A stretch of DNA of 64,000 nt from Armatimonadota bacterium. Lineage in GTDB: Bacteria > Armatimonadota > Fimbriimonadia > Fimbriimonadales > Fimbriimonadaceae. This document shows, piece after piece, positions 34,790 to 43,417 of the stretch. Every line of letters begins with the position of its first letter. The stretch's first letter is position 1. Below the pieces are notes generated by a model, which did no database searches, was not told the origin of the DNA, and worked only from the letters and a program-made list of their open reading frames with translations. The position numbers and the translations under genes are program-made. Location of the stretch: NCBI GenBank assembly GCA_025360125.1, contig JANYCU010000021.1, forward strand, positions 163,271-227,270, given 5' to 3'.

Positions 34790-35445
34790 GTCTCAATTTC
34801 TCCTATCGAATTCGACAAATCTGCGATAGTCATAGGCTTGTAAGTTGCTTCGGGTGAAAATATGTCGTGCTGGGACATTACAGAGAATAAAGATTGATCA
34901 TCCGAAACGAACGACGACGATTGCGTTAGATTTGAAAATCGAAAGTCCCGTTGCTTAAACTTTCCTTTTCCAAGATACGCCCACTCCGCGAAAAGAATCG
35001 GCTCGTCATTGGCAGTTCTCATCTTAAGCGCATCACCATGAACGATGTTCAGGCTCAGAACCATTTTGGCGGCCCGATATAAATCTTTAGTGTCATCCAG
35101 ATTCAAATATTCAGAGAAAATCGCCAGTAAGTTTTCCCTGCATTCGCCGACGTTATCTTGCAGCAATTCAATACCGTAAACGCACATCAGCGCTAACAGG
35201 GCAAAATGGGTTCGCTCAAATTCGCTTTTGGCATACTTTAACTCAACGGCAGCAAGCTTCCGTTGAAGAATCTTCACCAAAAAATTCCCGCTACCGCATG
35301 CTGGTTCGAGAAATCGCGAATCGATTCTTTCTGTTTCAGCCTTGACGAGATCAAGCATGGCTTCGACCATCCACTCAGGAGTAAAGACTTCGCCGTGGTC
35401 AGCAACACGTTGCTTTGACTTTATCAAATTCTGTTCCTGAACCAC
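34786..35445 (-). CDS. Short methyltransferase-like protein with motif I but no NPPY
   Basis: 219 aa starting at a GTG. It has the FTP segment (GEVFTPEWMVEAML) and a textbook SAM-binding motif I (FLEPACGSGNFLVKIL), then a helical insertion, but ends without motif IV (N/D-PPY). It therefore cannot methylate alone. The second gene carries NPPY but has a degenerate motif I, so the pair may be complementary halves or a regulator plus a catalyst. It is the first gene of the restriction operon. Confidence 0.75.
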   Translation of the reverse strand: MVQEQNLIKSKQRVADHGEVFTPEWMVEAMLDLVKAETERIDSRFLEPACGSGNFLVKILQRKLAAVELKYAKSEFERTHFALLALMCVYGIELLQDNVGECRENLLAIFSEYLNLDDTKDLYRAAKMVLSLNIVHGDALKMRTANDEPILFAEWAYLGKGKFKQRDFRFSNLTQSSSFVSDDQSLFSVMSQHDIFSPEATYKPMTIADLSNSIGEIET

Positions 35446-35490
35446 TGATACGATCTTACAATATGTGACGTGCCATCAATGCAGGTAACA

Positions 35491-35598
35491 ATGGATTTTG
35501 AAAAGCAAACCTGGTTGGATGATCACGGGAATATAATCATTGGAACGGTATCCACAATCACCCGCCGCGATCTTCTCAAATTCTCTCCTCCATATTGA
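35491..35598 (+). pseudogene. 35-codon ORF ending in a Tat-like ITRRDLLKFS motif (possible gene remnant)
   Basis: ATG at 35491 opens a frame ending TITRRDLLKFSPPY and a stop. ITRRDLLKFS is nearly identical to the N-terminus of the metallophosphoesterase 400 bases downstream (MTRRDLLKFS), although codon use differs. The stop codon is embedded in the -35 element of a strong-looking promoter. I read it as a possible decayed 5' end of a related gene. Chance similarity cannot be excluded. Confidence 0.35.
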
Positions 35599-35624
35599 CT
35601 CTTATTAGTAGACAAATGTATACT
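35595..35624 (+). promoter_or_regulatory. Promoter TTGACT-N18-TATACT with overlapping dyad
   Basis: TTGACT and TATACT, 18 bases apart, form a sigma-70-like promoter. The dyad AGTAGACA-AA-TGTATACT (35607-35624, seven of eight positions paired) covers the spacer and -10. It resembles BlaI/MecI/CopY operators (ACA-nn-TGT core). Downstream is only a doubtful 75-codon ORF and then the metallophosphoesterase gene 375 bases away. Confidence 0.55.
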
Positions 35625-35889
35625 ATAGTAGTCGTATGAAAATCCAGCCTTCAGCTATCCGCTTTCGGGCTTCAGCACAAACGCCAAGAGGAGGCCTCAA
35701 CTTCTTAGGGTACTTTTTTTCATCACCCCCGCTTTTTGATGCTGACCTAATTTGGACTCCGGTTCAAGGCCAGAGTTTAGGAACAAAGTTTTTCAATATC
35801 ATTCGCGTTCGGCAGCCGAACGAGTTAACTCGCTTTTTTCATGCCCCGCTTATAATGAAATAAATGACCCGCAGCGAACAAACCAAAGA

Positions 35890-36025
35890 AGCTTTCAGCC
35901 ATCAGCTGTTAGCTCTCAGCACGGAGAGGAAATGACAAGAAGAGACCTGCTCGAAAGAGCTTTCAGCCATCAGCTTTCAGCTGTCAGCACGGAGAAGCAA
36001 TGACAAGAAGAGACTTACTAAAGTT
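35890..36025. repeat. 68-base tandem duplication covering the start of the metallophosphoesterase gene
   Basis: Copy 1 (35890-35957) and copy 2 (35958-36025) share AGCTTTCAGCCATCAGC, a GTCAGC/CTCAGC-ACGGAGA ribosome-site region and ATGACAAGAAGAGAC. Copy 1 encodes a 23-codon ORF (35932-36003, MTRRDLLERAFSH...) whose TGA overlaps the ATG of the real gene as ATGA. The AGCTTTCAG part belongs to the dispersed repeat seen at 6.1 and 18.5 kb, in inverted orientation. Confidence 0.8.
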
Positions 36026-36962
36026 CAGCGCAATAAGCTTCCTCCCGAAGCTGGAAATTCCGTTATCAATCCTTCCGGCCGCGCGAAAGTCGCTCAAGTT
36101 CGCGGTCATCACCGACCTCCACCACGGCCTCGCTCCCGATGCGATGATGCGCATCAACGCCTTCATCCAAGCAGTCAACGCTCGGCGGGATCTCAGTTTC
36201 GTTCTGCAGATGGGGGACTTTTGTTACTCGGACGCAGGCGCGCAGGAGCTGCTCAACGCGTACAAAGCGATCAAGCTCCCCACCATCCACGTGCTGGGCA
36301 ACCACGACATGGACAAGGTGACCAAACCCACCGCGGTAGAGAGAATCGGCATGAAGAGCCCCTACCGAACCCACGACTACGGCGACTACCGCTTCGTCGT
36401 TTTGGACCTCAACCACTTCAAAAAGAACGGCGACCTGGTCTCGTACGCCAACGGAAACTACTTCACCGATAACGCCACCCACAATTGGGCCGACGCCGAG
36501 CAGCTTGGGTGGCTGGAACGGACGTTGATGACGTCGAAGAAGCCCGTTGTGCTGATCTCGCACCAGCCGCTGGGTTTCGCTGACCCCGCTGTTAACGGGA
36601 CGGGGCAAAGTTTGCCGCCCGAGCAGCAGCAGATTTTGGACATCGTGGCCCGTTGCGGTCGTTTGAACCCGAAAGGGGCGGTTGCGGTGTCGATGTTTGG
36701 GCATCTGCACGTCGATCGGTTAGAGCATGTTTCGGGCGTTCCTTATTTGTGCGTCAACTCGGCCAGCTACTTCTGGTCGTCGGGGATGTGGGCGTACTCG
36801 AAGCCGCTGTTTGCGTTTATGGAGCTGACGACGGATGGTCGTCTGGTGGTCGAGGGGGTCGCGGGGGAATTTGTGAAGGCTCCGCCGAAGGCGTCGGACG
36901 GGGTGGTGGGGCGGTCGGCGTCGATTTCGGGGCGGGATTTAGGGCTAGGGGGTAAATCATGA
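36000..36962 (+). CDS. Tat-exported metallophosphoesterase
   Basis: Calcineurin-like phosphoesterase. The twin-arginine signal MTRRDLLKFSAISF is followed by the metal ligands TDLHHG (about residue 39), MGDF (about 71), GNHD (about 98), SHQP (about 190) and GHLH (about 240). A C-terminal tail GRSASISGRDLGLGG lies outside the domain. GC-rich codon use differs from the AT-richer spacer before it. A 68-base duplication covers its start, and two repeats after its stop contain a sequence coding for nearly the same GRSASISGR tail. Substrate unknown. Confidence 0.85.
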   Translation: MTRRDLLKFSAISFLPKLEIPLSILPAARKSLKFAVITDLHHGLAPDAMMRINAFIQAVNARRDLSFVLQMGDFCYSDAGAQELLNAYKAIKLPTIHVLGNHDMDKVTKPTAVERIGMKSPYRTHDYGDYRFVVLDLNHFKKNGDLVSYANGNYFTDNATHNWADAEQLGWLERTLMTSKKPVVLISHQPLGFADPAVNGTGQSLPPEQQQILDIVARCGRLNPKGAVAVSMFGHLHVDRLEHVSGVPYLCVNSASYFWSSGMWAYSKPLFAFMELTTDGRLVVEGVAGEFVKAPPKASDGVVGRSASISGRDLGLGGKS

Positions 36963-36976
36963 ATCTTCTTTCTTAC

Positions 36977-37352
36977 TCACTTCGTTCGATCGACTCACCC
37001 GGTTCGATCAACTTGTGCTATTTCCTTATGTGGATTGATCTCACCGACCTCTCTGTCCAAAGAGGCATTTCGCTTCGCGAGGGGAGTGTTTGGTCGGTCG
37101 GCGTCGATCTCGGGGCGGTCGGAGCGCCTCAGGCTACGATGAAATCTTCATCCCCGCGCCCGGAAATTATTCGCTTCGCTCAATCGACTCACCCGATTCC
37201 CTTTGGGAACTTTCAGTTCCTCTCCCTCGGTCATCGGCCTCTCTGTCCAAAGAGGCATTCGCTTCGCGAGGGGAGTGTTTGGTCGGTCGGCGTCGATCTC
37301 GGGGCGGTCGGAGCGCCTCAGGCTACGATGAAATCTTCATCCCCGCGCCCGG
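36977..37352. repeat. Two tandem copies (about 185 bases) with a metallophosphoesterase-tail sequence
   Basis: Unit A is 36977-37163 and unit B 37171-37352. The last 115 bases (37048-37163, 37238-37352) differ by one inserted T. Each starts with ATCGACTCACCCG, contains the small inverted repeat CCTCT...AGAGG, and then CGGTCGGCGTCGATCTCGGG. The latter occurs a third time at 36912-36935 inside the metallophosphoesterase gene. Unit B abuts the stop of the GH76 gene. Confidence 0.85.
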
Positions 37353-38456
37353 CTATGGTTGCCGCCGCGCGACCAAACAAGTCCTCAGCAAGCCAGCGGT
37401 GTACATGAGTTTTAATTGCTCATTCGGCTTGGGCTTACGGTTCCACTGCTCGCCGAGGAGGCCCTGGTCGTTCCGGCACTTCTCGAAGATCGAAGCGACG
37501 TATTGCCCGGTATCTGGCAGTTCGAGCTTTGATGGGAACCTCATTTGATACATCACCTGGTTGACTGCTCGGAAGGCTTCGAAAAGGTGCATGGCAAACA
37601 TTCCGGGATTGTTGACCAAGTTCTGGTCGGGTTCAAGCCATCGGTCGGTCGAGGCATCGGTCATTTGGATGACTCTGACTATTCCGGGAGGAATTTCAGT
37701 CACAGGTGACTCCCTGGTGACAATAAATCCTCGCAGGCAGGCGGCTTCGATATAGCATGCCGAGTTATAGCTCCACTTGGCGCGGTCGATCTTCCCGTCG
37801 AGGTTCATGTTGTCCATGATCAGAAGGTCTTTGTCGGCCAGCTTGCTGGTCCACGCAAGCCACCTCTCGCCGTCATCTCGGAGTTTTTCGTCGTGGGTGA
37901 TCAGGAAAAGCTTGAGTGCGAGCATCGCCGCCGGAGCGCTGACGCAGGCGTTCTTCGACTCCTTTTTGTTCTCATGCCAGTAGATCCCACCGCCAAGCTT
38001 GTCGTCTTCTCCGCTCCTCAGGTACGTCATGACTTTCTTTGCGATCTCGAGATATTTCTTTTCGTGAGTGGCATCAAATGCCTCGATCGCCGCCAGCCCA
38101 ACCCACGCGTTGTCGTCGTAATAACGATCGGGATTCTTCGGATTCTGACCGGGCGAAACGGCATAGGCTCCAGGCGCCTTGGTGGTCCAATACTTGGCCA
38201 AGCCATCAAAGGCCTTTTCCATCCGAGGTTTGTACGTTGCCGGGTCAAGTTTCGCGCCGATGGCAAAAGTCGACAAGAGGACCGAGTATCCCCAAAGGAA
38301 TACTTGATCGTCTTTGCCCGCCATTTCACGCCATCGTTGGTGCTTTGCGTCCCAGAAGTGGTTGTCCAACGAGGAGAGGAGCGCCGATTCAATCTGTTCG
38401 GGTGTTTGTTTTGGCTCCTGAAAACCAATTGCCAGAGCAAGAATCAGTGCATTCAT
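37353..38456 (-). CDS. GH76-like glycoside hydrolase (alpha-1,6-mannanase type)
   Basis: 367 aa from the ATG at 38456 (MNALILALAIGFQ, a short signal peptide). The (alpha/alpha)6-toroid family shows the catalytic Asp pair in RYYDDNAWVGLAAIEA and the GGGIYWHE segment. Later SYNSACYIEAACLRGF is also typical. GH76 enzymes cut alpha-1,6-mannan, or related linkages in fungal and bacterial glycans. The track start lies 71 codons inside the GH116 gene. The true start is two bases after that stop. It is the last gene of the RbsD/FucU-like - GH116 - GH76 operon. Confidence 0.82.
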   Translation of the reverse strand: MNALILALAIGFQEPKQTPEQIESALLSSLDNHFWDAKHQRWREMAGKDDQVFLWGYSVLLSTFAIGAKLDPATYKPRMEKAFDGLAKYWTTKAPGAYAVSPGQNPKNPDRYYDDNAWVGLAAIEAFDATHEKKYLEIAKKVMTYLRSGEDDKLGGGIYWHENKKESKNACVSAPAAMLALKLFLITHDEKLRDDGERWLAWTSKLADKDLLIMDNMNLDGKIDRAKWSYNSACYIEAACLRGFIVTRESPVTEIPPGIVRVIQMTDASTDRWLEPDQNLVNNPGMFAMHLFEAFRAVNQVMYQMRFPSKLELPDTGQYVASIFEKCRNDQGLLGEQWNRKPKPNEQLKLMYTAGLLRTCLVARRQP

Positions 38457-38458
38457 GT

Positions 38459-41299
38459 TTAGACTGTGTGAGCGTACGTCACAGTTTCGACGCCCGATGA
38501 CGATCGATCGTAAGTTCCCCAGCCGCGTTCGTTGATGAATCCGCATCGGAATTTGCCAGACTTCTTCGGGCTGAATGACATTTTGCCGTTCGGGCCGTCG
38601 ACTTTGAATCCGGTCATGCTGATGAACGCTCCGTACGAAGCCATTGCTCGTCCGTAGTGGTCGCTGCACTCGATTTCGTTATACGGATTGCGCTTTGAGC
38701 CGTGGTAGCGCTGGTGAATCGCATAAACAACTGCCAGACCCTCGTCGACGAGGTCTTCGGAAATCATGTGGGCACCAACTTGGTATTCAAAACCACTCAT
38801 GCATTCATTGAAATACATAGTGGCCCATGCGTCTCCGCCCTTACCAACGCTTTCTGCTGCGCCACCGTGAGGGAAGGAACACATGATGAGGCCAGGTTCA
38901 CCTGGTGCGGCGTACCAACGTCCACCAGGAATTCCTTTCACTTTTCGGCGATACTCCCAGACGTCATCGTAGAAGCTGTACTTGAACAAGGCTTTTAATG
39001 CCGAAACGGTTTCCTTCTTGGGGATGATGCGCCCGAGGCCAACTTGGTGAGCCCACGATTGGCCGTAGACCTGATCGATGTGGCAACCGTTGTTGGTGTT
39101 GTTTGACTCGGGATGCGCCGGGTCAAGCTTGTGGATGAAGTATTCGCCATTGTAGAGTTGATCCACCATTTGCTTCGAACCGCTTTCTGCTATTGCCGCG
39201 CACTCCTTGGCGAACTCTTTGTCGCCCATCGCGTTGGCCATCGCTTCGGTTGCCTTTACGGTAGCCAAATAGAGGGATGAAATCCAGGCGATCTTTCCAT
39301 ACCAGGCGGTGTCGAGCGTGTTGTATTGGGCTCCATCGAGGATTCCGTCTCGATCCTGATCTTGGTTGATGAGATATTGAGTTGCCTTCTTGACTTGTGG
39401 CCAAATTCCAGTCAAGAACTTGTTGTCCTTGCTCATTTGATGCTCCCGATAGGCTCGCATGATGCATCCGCATTGCCCGTCATGAGCGACAATCTGGTGG
39501 TATTCAGCTCGATAGTCAATTGCTCCAGATTCCTGGTGGAATGCCTTTTTAAAATCAATTTTCTCTCGGAGGTATCGTTCGACTCCGGGGAATACTCTGC
39601 CGATTGCCTGGGCATAACCCCAAACGTGCGTACAGGTTCCGGCGCAGCAACCAATTCCTTCCCAGAAGTAGAACCTTCCGTCATCGAAGCGATGGCAGGT
39701 TGTGGTTGCGAGGATGCTCGTGTTCACGAACGTTCGATCGAGGAACCAATGCGGAAGCGTCGAGTCGTACCAGGTCTTATTCCAAGCAAGAGTCGTGTTA
39801 CAAAGATGTGTCCATTTCGACAAAATCTCTTGGGAAACTTCGCCTGCATTCGCCCATTTGGTTGCGTACCAATTGTGCTTTCCGGGCAGCCCACTATCGA
39901 CTACTGGAAAATGCCACGCAACGATCAGGGTGACTTCTTTGGATTCACCCGGAGCCAATGAAACGCTTTTACCGACGACACTTGTGCCGCCAATTGTTGT
40001 TTGGTTTGCTCCTCCTGCAAATTCGACACTGAAAGTACCGAAGTCGTGACTTTCTTCAAGAGGTGCTGATGCCCTTGTGGCGTCGCTAAAGACAACTTCT
40101 CCGAGTGAGATCTGACCCCATCCGCCCGTAAATGAGTCAACGACTTCGATATGGGCGGCTTTTCCAGCCAGATTGCGGACATCAAAAGACTCCCACGCCA
40201 TTTCGTTGCTGTCGTGCCCGGTAACCGATCGTTCGATCTTTCCGTTGACCACTAGGTTAACGCATGTTTCACCCTTGTGACTACCACCGCCAACCCTCAT
40301 GTTGATATAGTTTCGCGCGATTATAAATTCGGGAGAAACGAGGAGGCCGACATGAGCGTCGGCTTGGCCCACATCTTCACCATTTCGGTTTTGGTGGGTA
40401 TTCACCACGAACTCGGTTCCTGCCTTTACTGGTCCCATGTACGTTGGCAACTCAGAAACCTTTCGCGGAGTTTTGCCGAACGCTGTTCCCGATGGAACCC
40501 AGTTGCCGTACGTACCACTCGACCAATCTTGATAGTGTATTTCTGATCGAATCGGTTCGTCCGACTTGACCGATGAGGTTCCAAACAAAATGCCTCCAGT
40601 TGAAGACTTTTCTGCGGTGAGTTTGAAATCGCTGCGCTTCTTCCGTGTAAACGTCAAAACTGGATTCTCGGTGACGTATTGCAGTCGGTATTGAGTCTGG
40701 ATCTTGCCAACGTTTGTTATTTTAAACGTCAAGGTTGTCGCGGGATATGACGATTCATCGACGTTGAGAGGAATGAAGGGCGAGAACGCCACCAAAATCA
40801 TCTCAACATCGGAATCAGCGTTGAGATACTCTACTTTTCCGACGGGATATTCACCGCGAAAATTGATTTTGCCAAATCGAACTCGCTTTTCTGGCTTCCC
40901 TTCGGCAATAAGCTCAAAATGTTGGTTGAACGGAGATTGTTGAGAGACAGGATCGACGTAATTGGCCCCCGTACCTTGCGACAGCGATTCGCCCATGAAC
41001 TCCGTGTTTGTCCGTTCAACTGCACCGTCCTTCTTTTGGTTAAAAATGTCCCAGTTCCAGAGCTGACCATCTCCGCCAAGATAGAGTGTCCCGGCAAACA
41101 AGCCGCCTACAGGCATTCCGATAAATCGCAAGTCTTGACCAGTGTAAACCTCTGGTTGAGTTCGATCTCGCAGTTTAGGATTCTTTGACTTCAGACTAAT
41201 TTGCGGACTTGAATCCCCTAGTGACGATGCGGCCAGCGGCACAACAGCTGCGGCTGCGGCACTGCCAAGCAGGTCTCGGCGCGATATATGATTTGACAT
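38459..41299 (-). CDS. Tat-exported GH116 (GBA2-type, DUF608) glycosidase
   Basis: A 946-aa exported enzyme. The twin-arginine signal ISRRDLLGSAAAAAVV is followed by the GH116 N-terminal beta domain (FIGMPVGGLFAGTLYLGGDGQLWNWDIF, a family hallmark). An (alpha/alpha)6 catalytic domain follows, with FYFWEGIGCCAGTCTHVWGYAQ, DGQCGCIMRAYRE and NTLDTAWYGK. Family members are beta-glucosidases, beta-xylosidases and glucosylceramidases. An insertion near residues 330-400 (VGGGSHKGETCVNL) resembles a carbohydrate-binding beta-sandwich. It is translated nine bases after the RbsD/FucU-like gene. Confidence 0.85.
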   Translation of the reverse strand: MSNHISRRDLLGSAAAAAVVPLAASSLGDSSPQISLKSKNPKLRDRTQPEVYTGQDLRFIGMPVGGLFAGTLYLGGDGQLWNWDIFNQKKDGAVERTNTEFMGESLSQGTGANYVDPVSQQSPFNQHFELIAEGKPEKRVRFGKINFRGEYPVGKVEYLNADSDVEMILVAFSPFIPLNVDESSYPATTLTFKITNVGKIQTQYRLQYVTENPVLTFTRKKRSDFKLTAEKSSTGGILFGTSSVKSDEPIRSEIHYQDWSSGTYGNWVPSGTAFGKTPRKVSELPTYMGPVKAGTEFVVNTHQNRNGEDVGQADAHVGLLVSPEFIIARNYINMRVGGGSHKGETCVNLVVNGKIERSVTGHDSNEMAWESFDVRNLAGKAAHIEVVDSFTGGWGQISLGEVVFSDATRASAPLEESHDFGTFSVEFAGGANQTTIGGTSVVGKSVSLAPGESKEVTLIVAWHFPVVDSGLPGKHNWYATKWANAGEVSQEILSKWTHLCNTTLAWNKTWYDSTLPHWFLDRTFVNTSILATTTCHRFDDGRFYFWEGIGCCAGTCTHVWGYAQAIGRVFPGVERYLREKIDFKKAFHQESGAIDYRAEYHQIVAHDGQCGCIMRAYREHQMSKDNKFLTGIWPQVKKATQYLINQDQDRDGILDGAQYNTLDTAWYGKIAWISSLYLATVKATEAMANAMGDKEFAKECAAIAESGSKQMVDQLYNGEYFIHKLDPAHPESNNTNNGCHIDQVYGQSWAHQVGLGRIIPKKETVSALKALFKYSFYDDVWEYRRKVKGIPGGRWYAAPGEPGLIMCSFPHGGAAESVGKGGDAWATMYFNECMSGFEYQVGAHMISEDLVDEGLAVVYAIHQRYHGSKRNPYNEIECSDHYGRAMASYGAFISMTGFKVDGPNGKMSFSPKKSGKFRCGFINERGWGTYDRSSSGVETVTYAHTV

Positions 41300-41308
41300 G
41301 TTCCTGTT

Positions 41309-41869
41309 TTAGCCGCCCTTCTGCATTGCCTCTCGCATTTCTTTCTCGGCTGCGTCGGACCAGTAACCGCACTCAAGTTGGAAGAAGACGGAGGTGTAAG
41401 GAACAGTTAGGGGAGTTTTGATGAGCAGGACTTTGAACGTCTTTCCGGCTTCATCAAGCTTGGCGATGATTTGTTCGTGAAGCATTTTGTCGACGCTCTT
41501 GCCTTTGAGCAACCCGGTCAAGCTCTTTTTGTATGATGTGATTCCAGGTGCGTTCTTTGGGCTGACAAAGTCCATTTCGGCATCGCAGTAAATGTGGGGG
41601 CGAACGTGCTTTGCTTTGGCAAGAGCATTGAGGACTTCTTTTACCACGCTCAATTGGTCTTCGTTAACGGTGATTGTCTCCACCCCGGCGGAGACTTGCA
41701 GTGGATAGGCCGAATCAGCGACAACAATCCAGTTCCGGTGGCCGAGAGAAGGCAGCCTGGATTGAATCAGACTGGCGACGTTCATGTTCTCTGTTCGAGA
41801 ACCTTGTGCCCCAATTGCAAAAAGACAGCAAATTGACAAAATGAAGGAAAAAAGCGCTTTAAATTTCAT
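41309..41869 (-). CDS. RbsD/FucU-like protein with a signal peptide
   Basis: The core IQSRLPSLGHRNWIVVADSAYPL is the N-terminal signature of RbsD/FucU sugar mutarotases, and the C-terminal FQLECGYW fits that family. Unlike the cytoplasmic model enzymes it begins with a signal peptide (MKFKALFSFILSICCLFAIGAQG). Its insert around residues 85-110 (DAEMDFVSPKNAPG) is longer than usual. At 186 aa it is first in an operon with two exported glycosidases, so anomer conversion of sugars outside the cytoplasm is plausible. The exact sugar is unknown. Confidence 0.75.
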   Translation of the reverse strand: MKFKALFSFILSICCLFAIGAQGSRTENMNVASLIQSRLPSLGHRNWIVVADSAYPLQVSAGVETITVNEDQLSVVKEVLNALAKAKHVRPHIYCDAEMDFVSPKNAPGITSYKKSLTGLLKGKSVDKMLHEQIIAKLDEAGKTFKVLLIKTPLTVPYTSVFFQLECGYWSDAAEKEMREAMQKGG

Positions 41870-41964
41870 GATAAGCCAGTATCAGCACCTGCAGATTCTG
41901 CAATGCTACCCCAAGGCAAAACCAATATTTATGTCAGAGCGAGCCAGTGGCTTCAGGCTTTTCG

Positions 41965-42921
41965 TTACGCAGTTGAAGCGTCGACCAATTCTCGGTCGTT
42001 ACAAGCCACAAGACCTATGGCTTTCCACAGCGATCCATCTGCGTCTTTTTGGGCATCGAGTCTTCGTGCTTGCGCATAAAAGAACATGTTGAGGATGATC
42101 ATCGTGGCGCCAAATAACCAAAGGCCAAAGCCAATCATGATTCCCAGATGCATTGCAATGAGTCCCGACACAATTACTCCACGAAATCTGCGGTAAAAGG
42201 CAAGCGGGTAGATGAATTCAAAGGCAACAACCGAGAGGCATCCGATTTGGAGCAACCAGGGCCAATTGTGGACAAAACTAAAGTCAAACAGGCGAGTTCC
42301 AGCTGAATCGCTTCGGTAAATGGACCTCCAAAGAGCCTCCCCGTTTTGCCATTGGGTTCCAATTCCTTTTGCCAGTCCAGAACTACAATATGCGATCGCT
42401 AAGTGAATCTGAAAAGCAAATCCAACCAGTCTGGCCATTCGATCACCGGAAATCCCTTTTCGGCAAACCCAACCAATAGTGGTAAACGACCAAATCATGC
42501 AATAGAACAAGCCGATGTGGATGAACTCGTACATTCCATAGACGGCTCCCATCATGGTTGCTTTAATGAAAACGAACGCAAAGAATAGGAGGGTGACGCA
42601 TCGCCAGTCTTTAGGACGCAGAAATGCCAGACAGCAAGACAGAATGGCTATTGCATAGCTAATTTTGAGAATTAAATCTTGGTGTTCGCCGAGGTGGAAA
42701 TATCGTATTAGGGCCCAAGCAGAAAATGGTGCGTCATTGGAAATATCCAAAAAGATTTCTTGCCGGATCGCTCCACCCGCTCCAAACAACTCAAGAAACG
42801 AGCGACACAACCAGACTAGGCACGCCAACAAGACGCACGCTAGCAGTTGGACGAACCAAACGAATGGTTCTCGGCTATCGATAGTAGAAAAAAGTTTCGA
42901 GCGTAATCCACTCACGGGCAT
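41965..42921 (-). CDS. HTTM-like polytopic membrane protein
   Basis: 318 aa, about eight hydrophobic helices, with the segment AYCSSGLAKGIGTQWQNGEAL that is typical of HTTM (vitamin-K-dependent carboxylase-like) membrane proteins. The start is ATG 42921, which has AAGGAG four bases upstream; the track start is 15 bases earlier. It overlaps the preceding gene by 47 bases. Bacterial HTTM proteins are usually followed or preceded by small membrane partners. Catalysis is not proven. Confidence 0.75.
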   Translation of the reverse strand: MPVSGLRSKLFSTIDSREPFVWFVQLLACVLLACLVWLCRSFLELFGAGGAIRQEIFLDISNDAPFSAWALIRYFHLGEHQDLILKISYAIAILSCCLAFLRPKDWRCVTLLFFAFVFIKATMMGAVYGMYEFIHIGLFYCMIWSFTTIGWVCRKGISGDRMARLVGFAFQIHLAIAYCSSGLAKGIGTQWQNGEALWRSIYRSDSAGTRLFDFSFVHNWPWLLQIGCLSVVAFEFIYPLAFYRRFRGVIVSGLIAMHLGIMIGFGLWLFGATMIILNMFFYAQARRLDAQKDADGSLWKAIGLVACNDRELVDASTA

Positions 42922-43393
42922 GTAACTCCTTTTCACGCAGAGGCGGGATCAGTTCGGCTTGGTACTGAATGATGACACTATCGATATCGGGATATTTTGA
43001 AAGGGCGTAGGCGCTGATTGATTCGGTAACTGCTTTTCGGGCCGGGCCCTTCAACCCCATCCCTACGAATGCGTTCAGGAAGTGTTGAGATTCTCCGCGC
43101 AACCCGACATCAATGACGTGCCAATTCGTTATTCCGCGTTGACACCCCATGACGATGATTCGCGATTCGCTGGACACCCCTGGAGCAAAAAAACCAAATC
43201 CCTGATTGGCACTAAAAAGACCGCCATATTGCTCGATCTTCTTAGGATATTCCTTCAGCTTATAGTGAGCCAATTCGGCATCATCGAGGCTGATAAGGAA
43301 TCCACGAAAAGCAGAAATGCCCACAAGAGCGAGGTGAAGACTGAGATAGATCGCAAAACTTCGAACGATCCACACAGTTTTCACCTCACTCAC
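42875..43393 (-). CDS. Single-TM partner protein of the HTTM-like gene
   Basis: 172 aa with one N-terminal membrane helix (residues about 8-30) and a mostly extracytoplasmic part containing SANQGFGFFAPGV, like the W/F-x-x-FAP motif of small proteins encoded beside HTTM genes. The start is GTG at 43393 with AAGGAATAC-type ribosome site. It ends inside the HTTM gene and lies 24 bases after the fifth exported paralog, so it probably belongs to the same transcript. Confidence 0.65.
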   Translation of the reverse strand: MSEVKTVWIVRSFAIYLSLHLALVGISAFRGFLISLDDAELAHYKLKEYPKKIEQYGGLFSANQGFGFFAPGVSSESRIIVMGCQRGITNWHVIDVGLRGESQHFLNAFVGMGLKGPARKAVTESISAYALSKYPDIDSVIIQYQAELIPPLREKELHAREWITLETFFYYR

Positions 43394-43417
43394 TTGTATT
43401 CCTTAGATTGATTGAAT

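Noticed and set aside
35636-35863. 75-codon ORF after the TTGACT-TATACT promoter
   Set aside because: No ribosome site and no protein-like pattern beyond the first residues; it overlaps the dispersed repeat. Left as possible debris, not called a gene.
36066-36710. 214-codon antisense ORF over the metallophosphoesterase gene
   Set aside because: The sense frame has all five metal-binding motifs; the antisense is compositional shadow.
36977-37352. Possible CRISPR array
   Set aside because: Only two long, near-identical units with no short direct repeats and spacers.
36959-37548. ORFs of 149 and 152 codons across the 185-base tandem repeats
   Set aside because: Their length comes from the repeat itself; products are repeated low-complexity text and extend into the GH76 gene antisense. 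Treated as a repeat.
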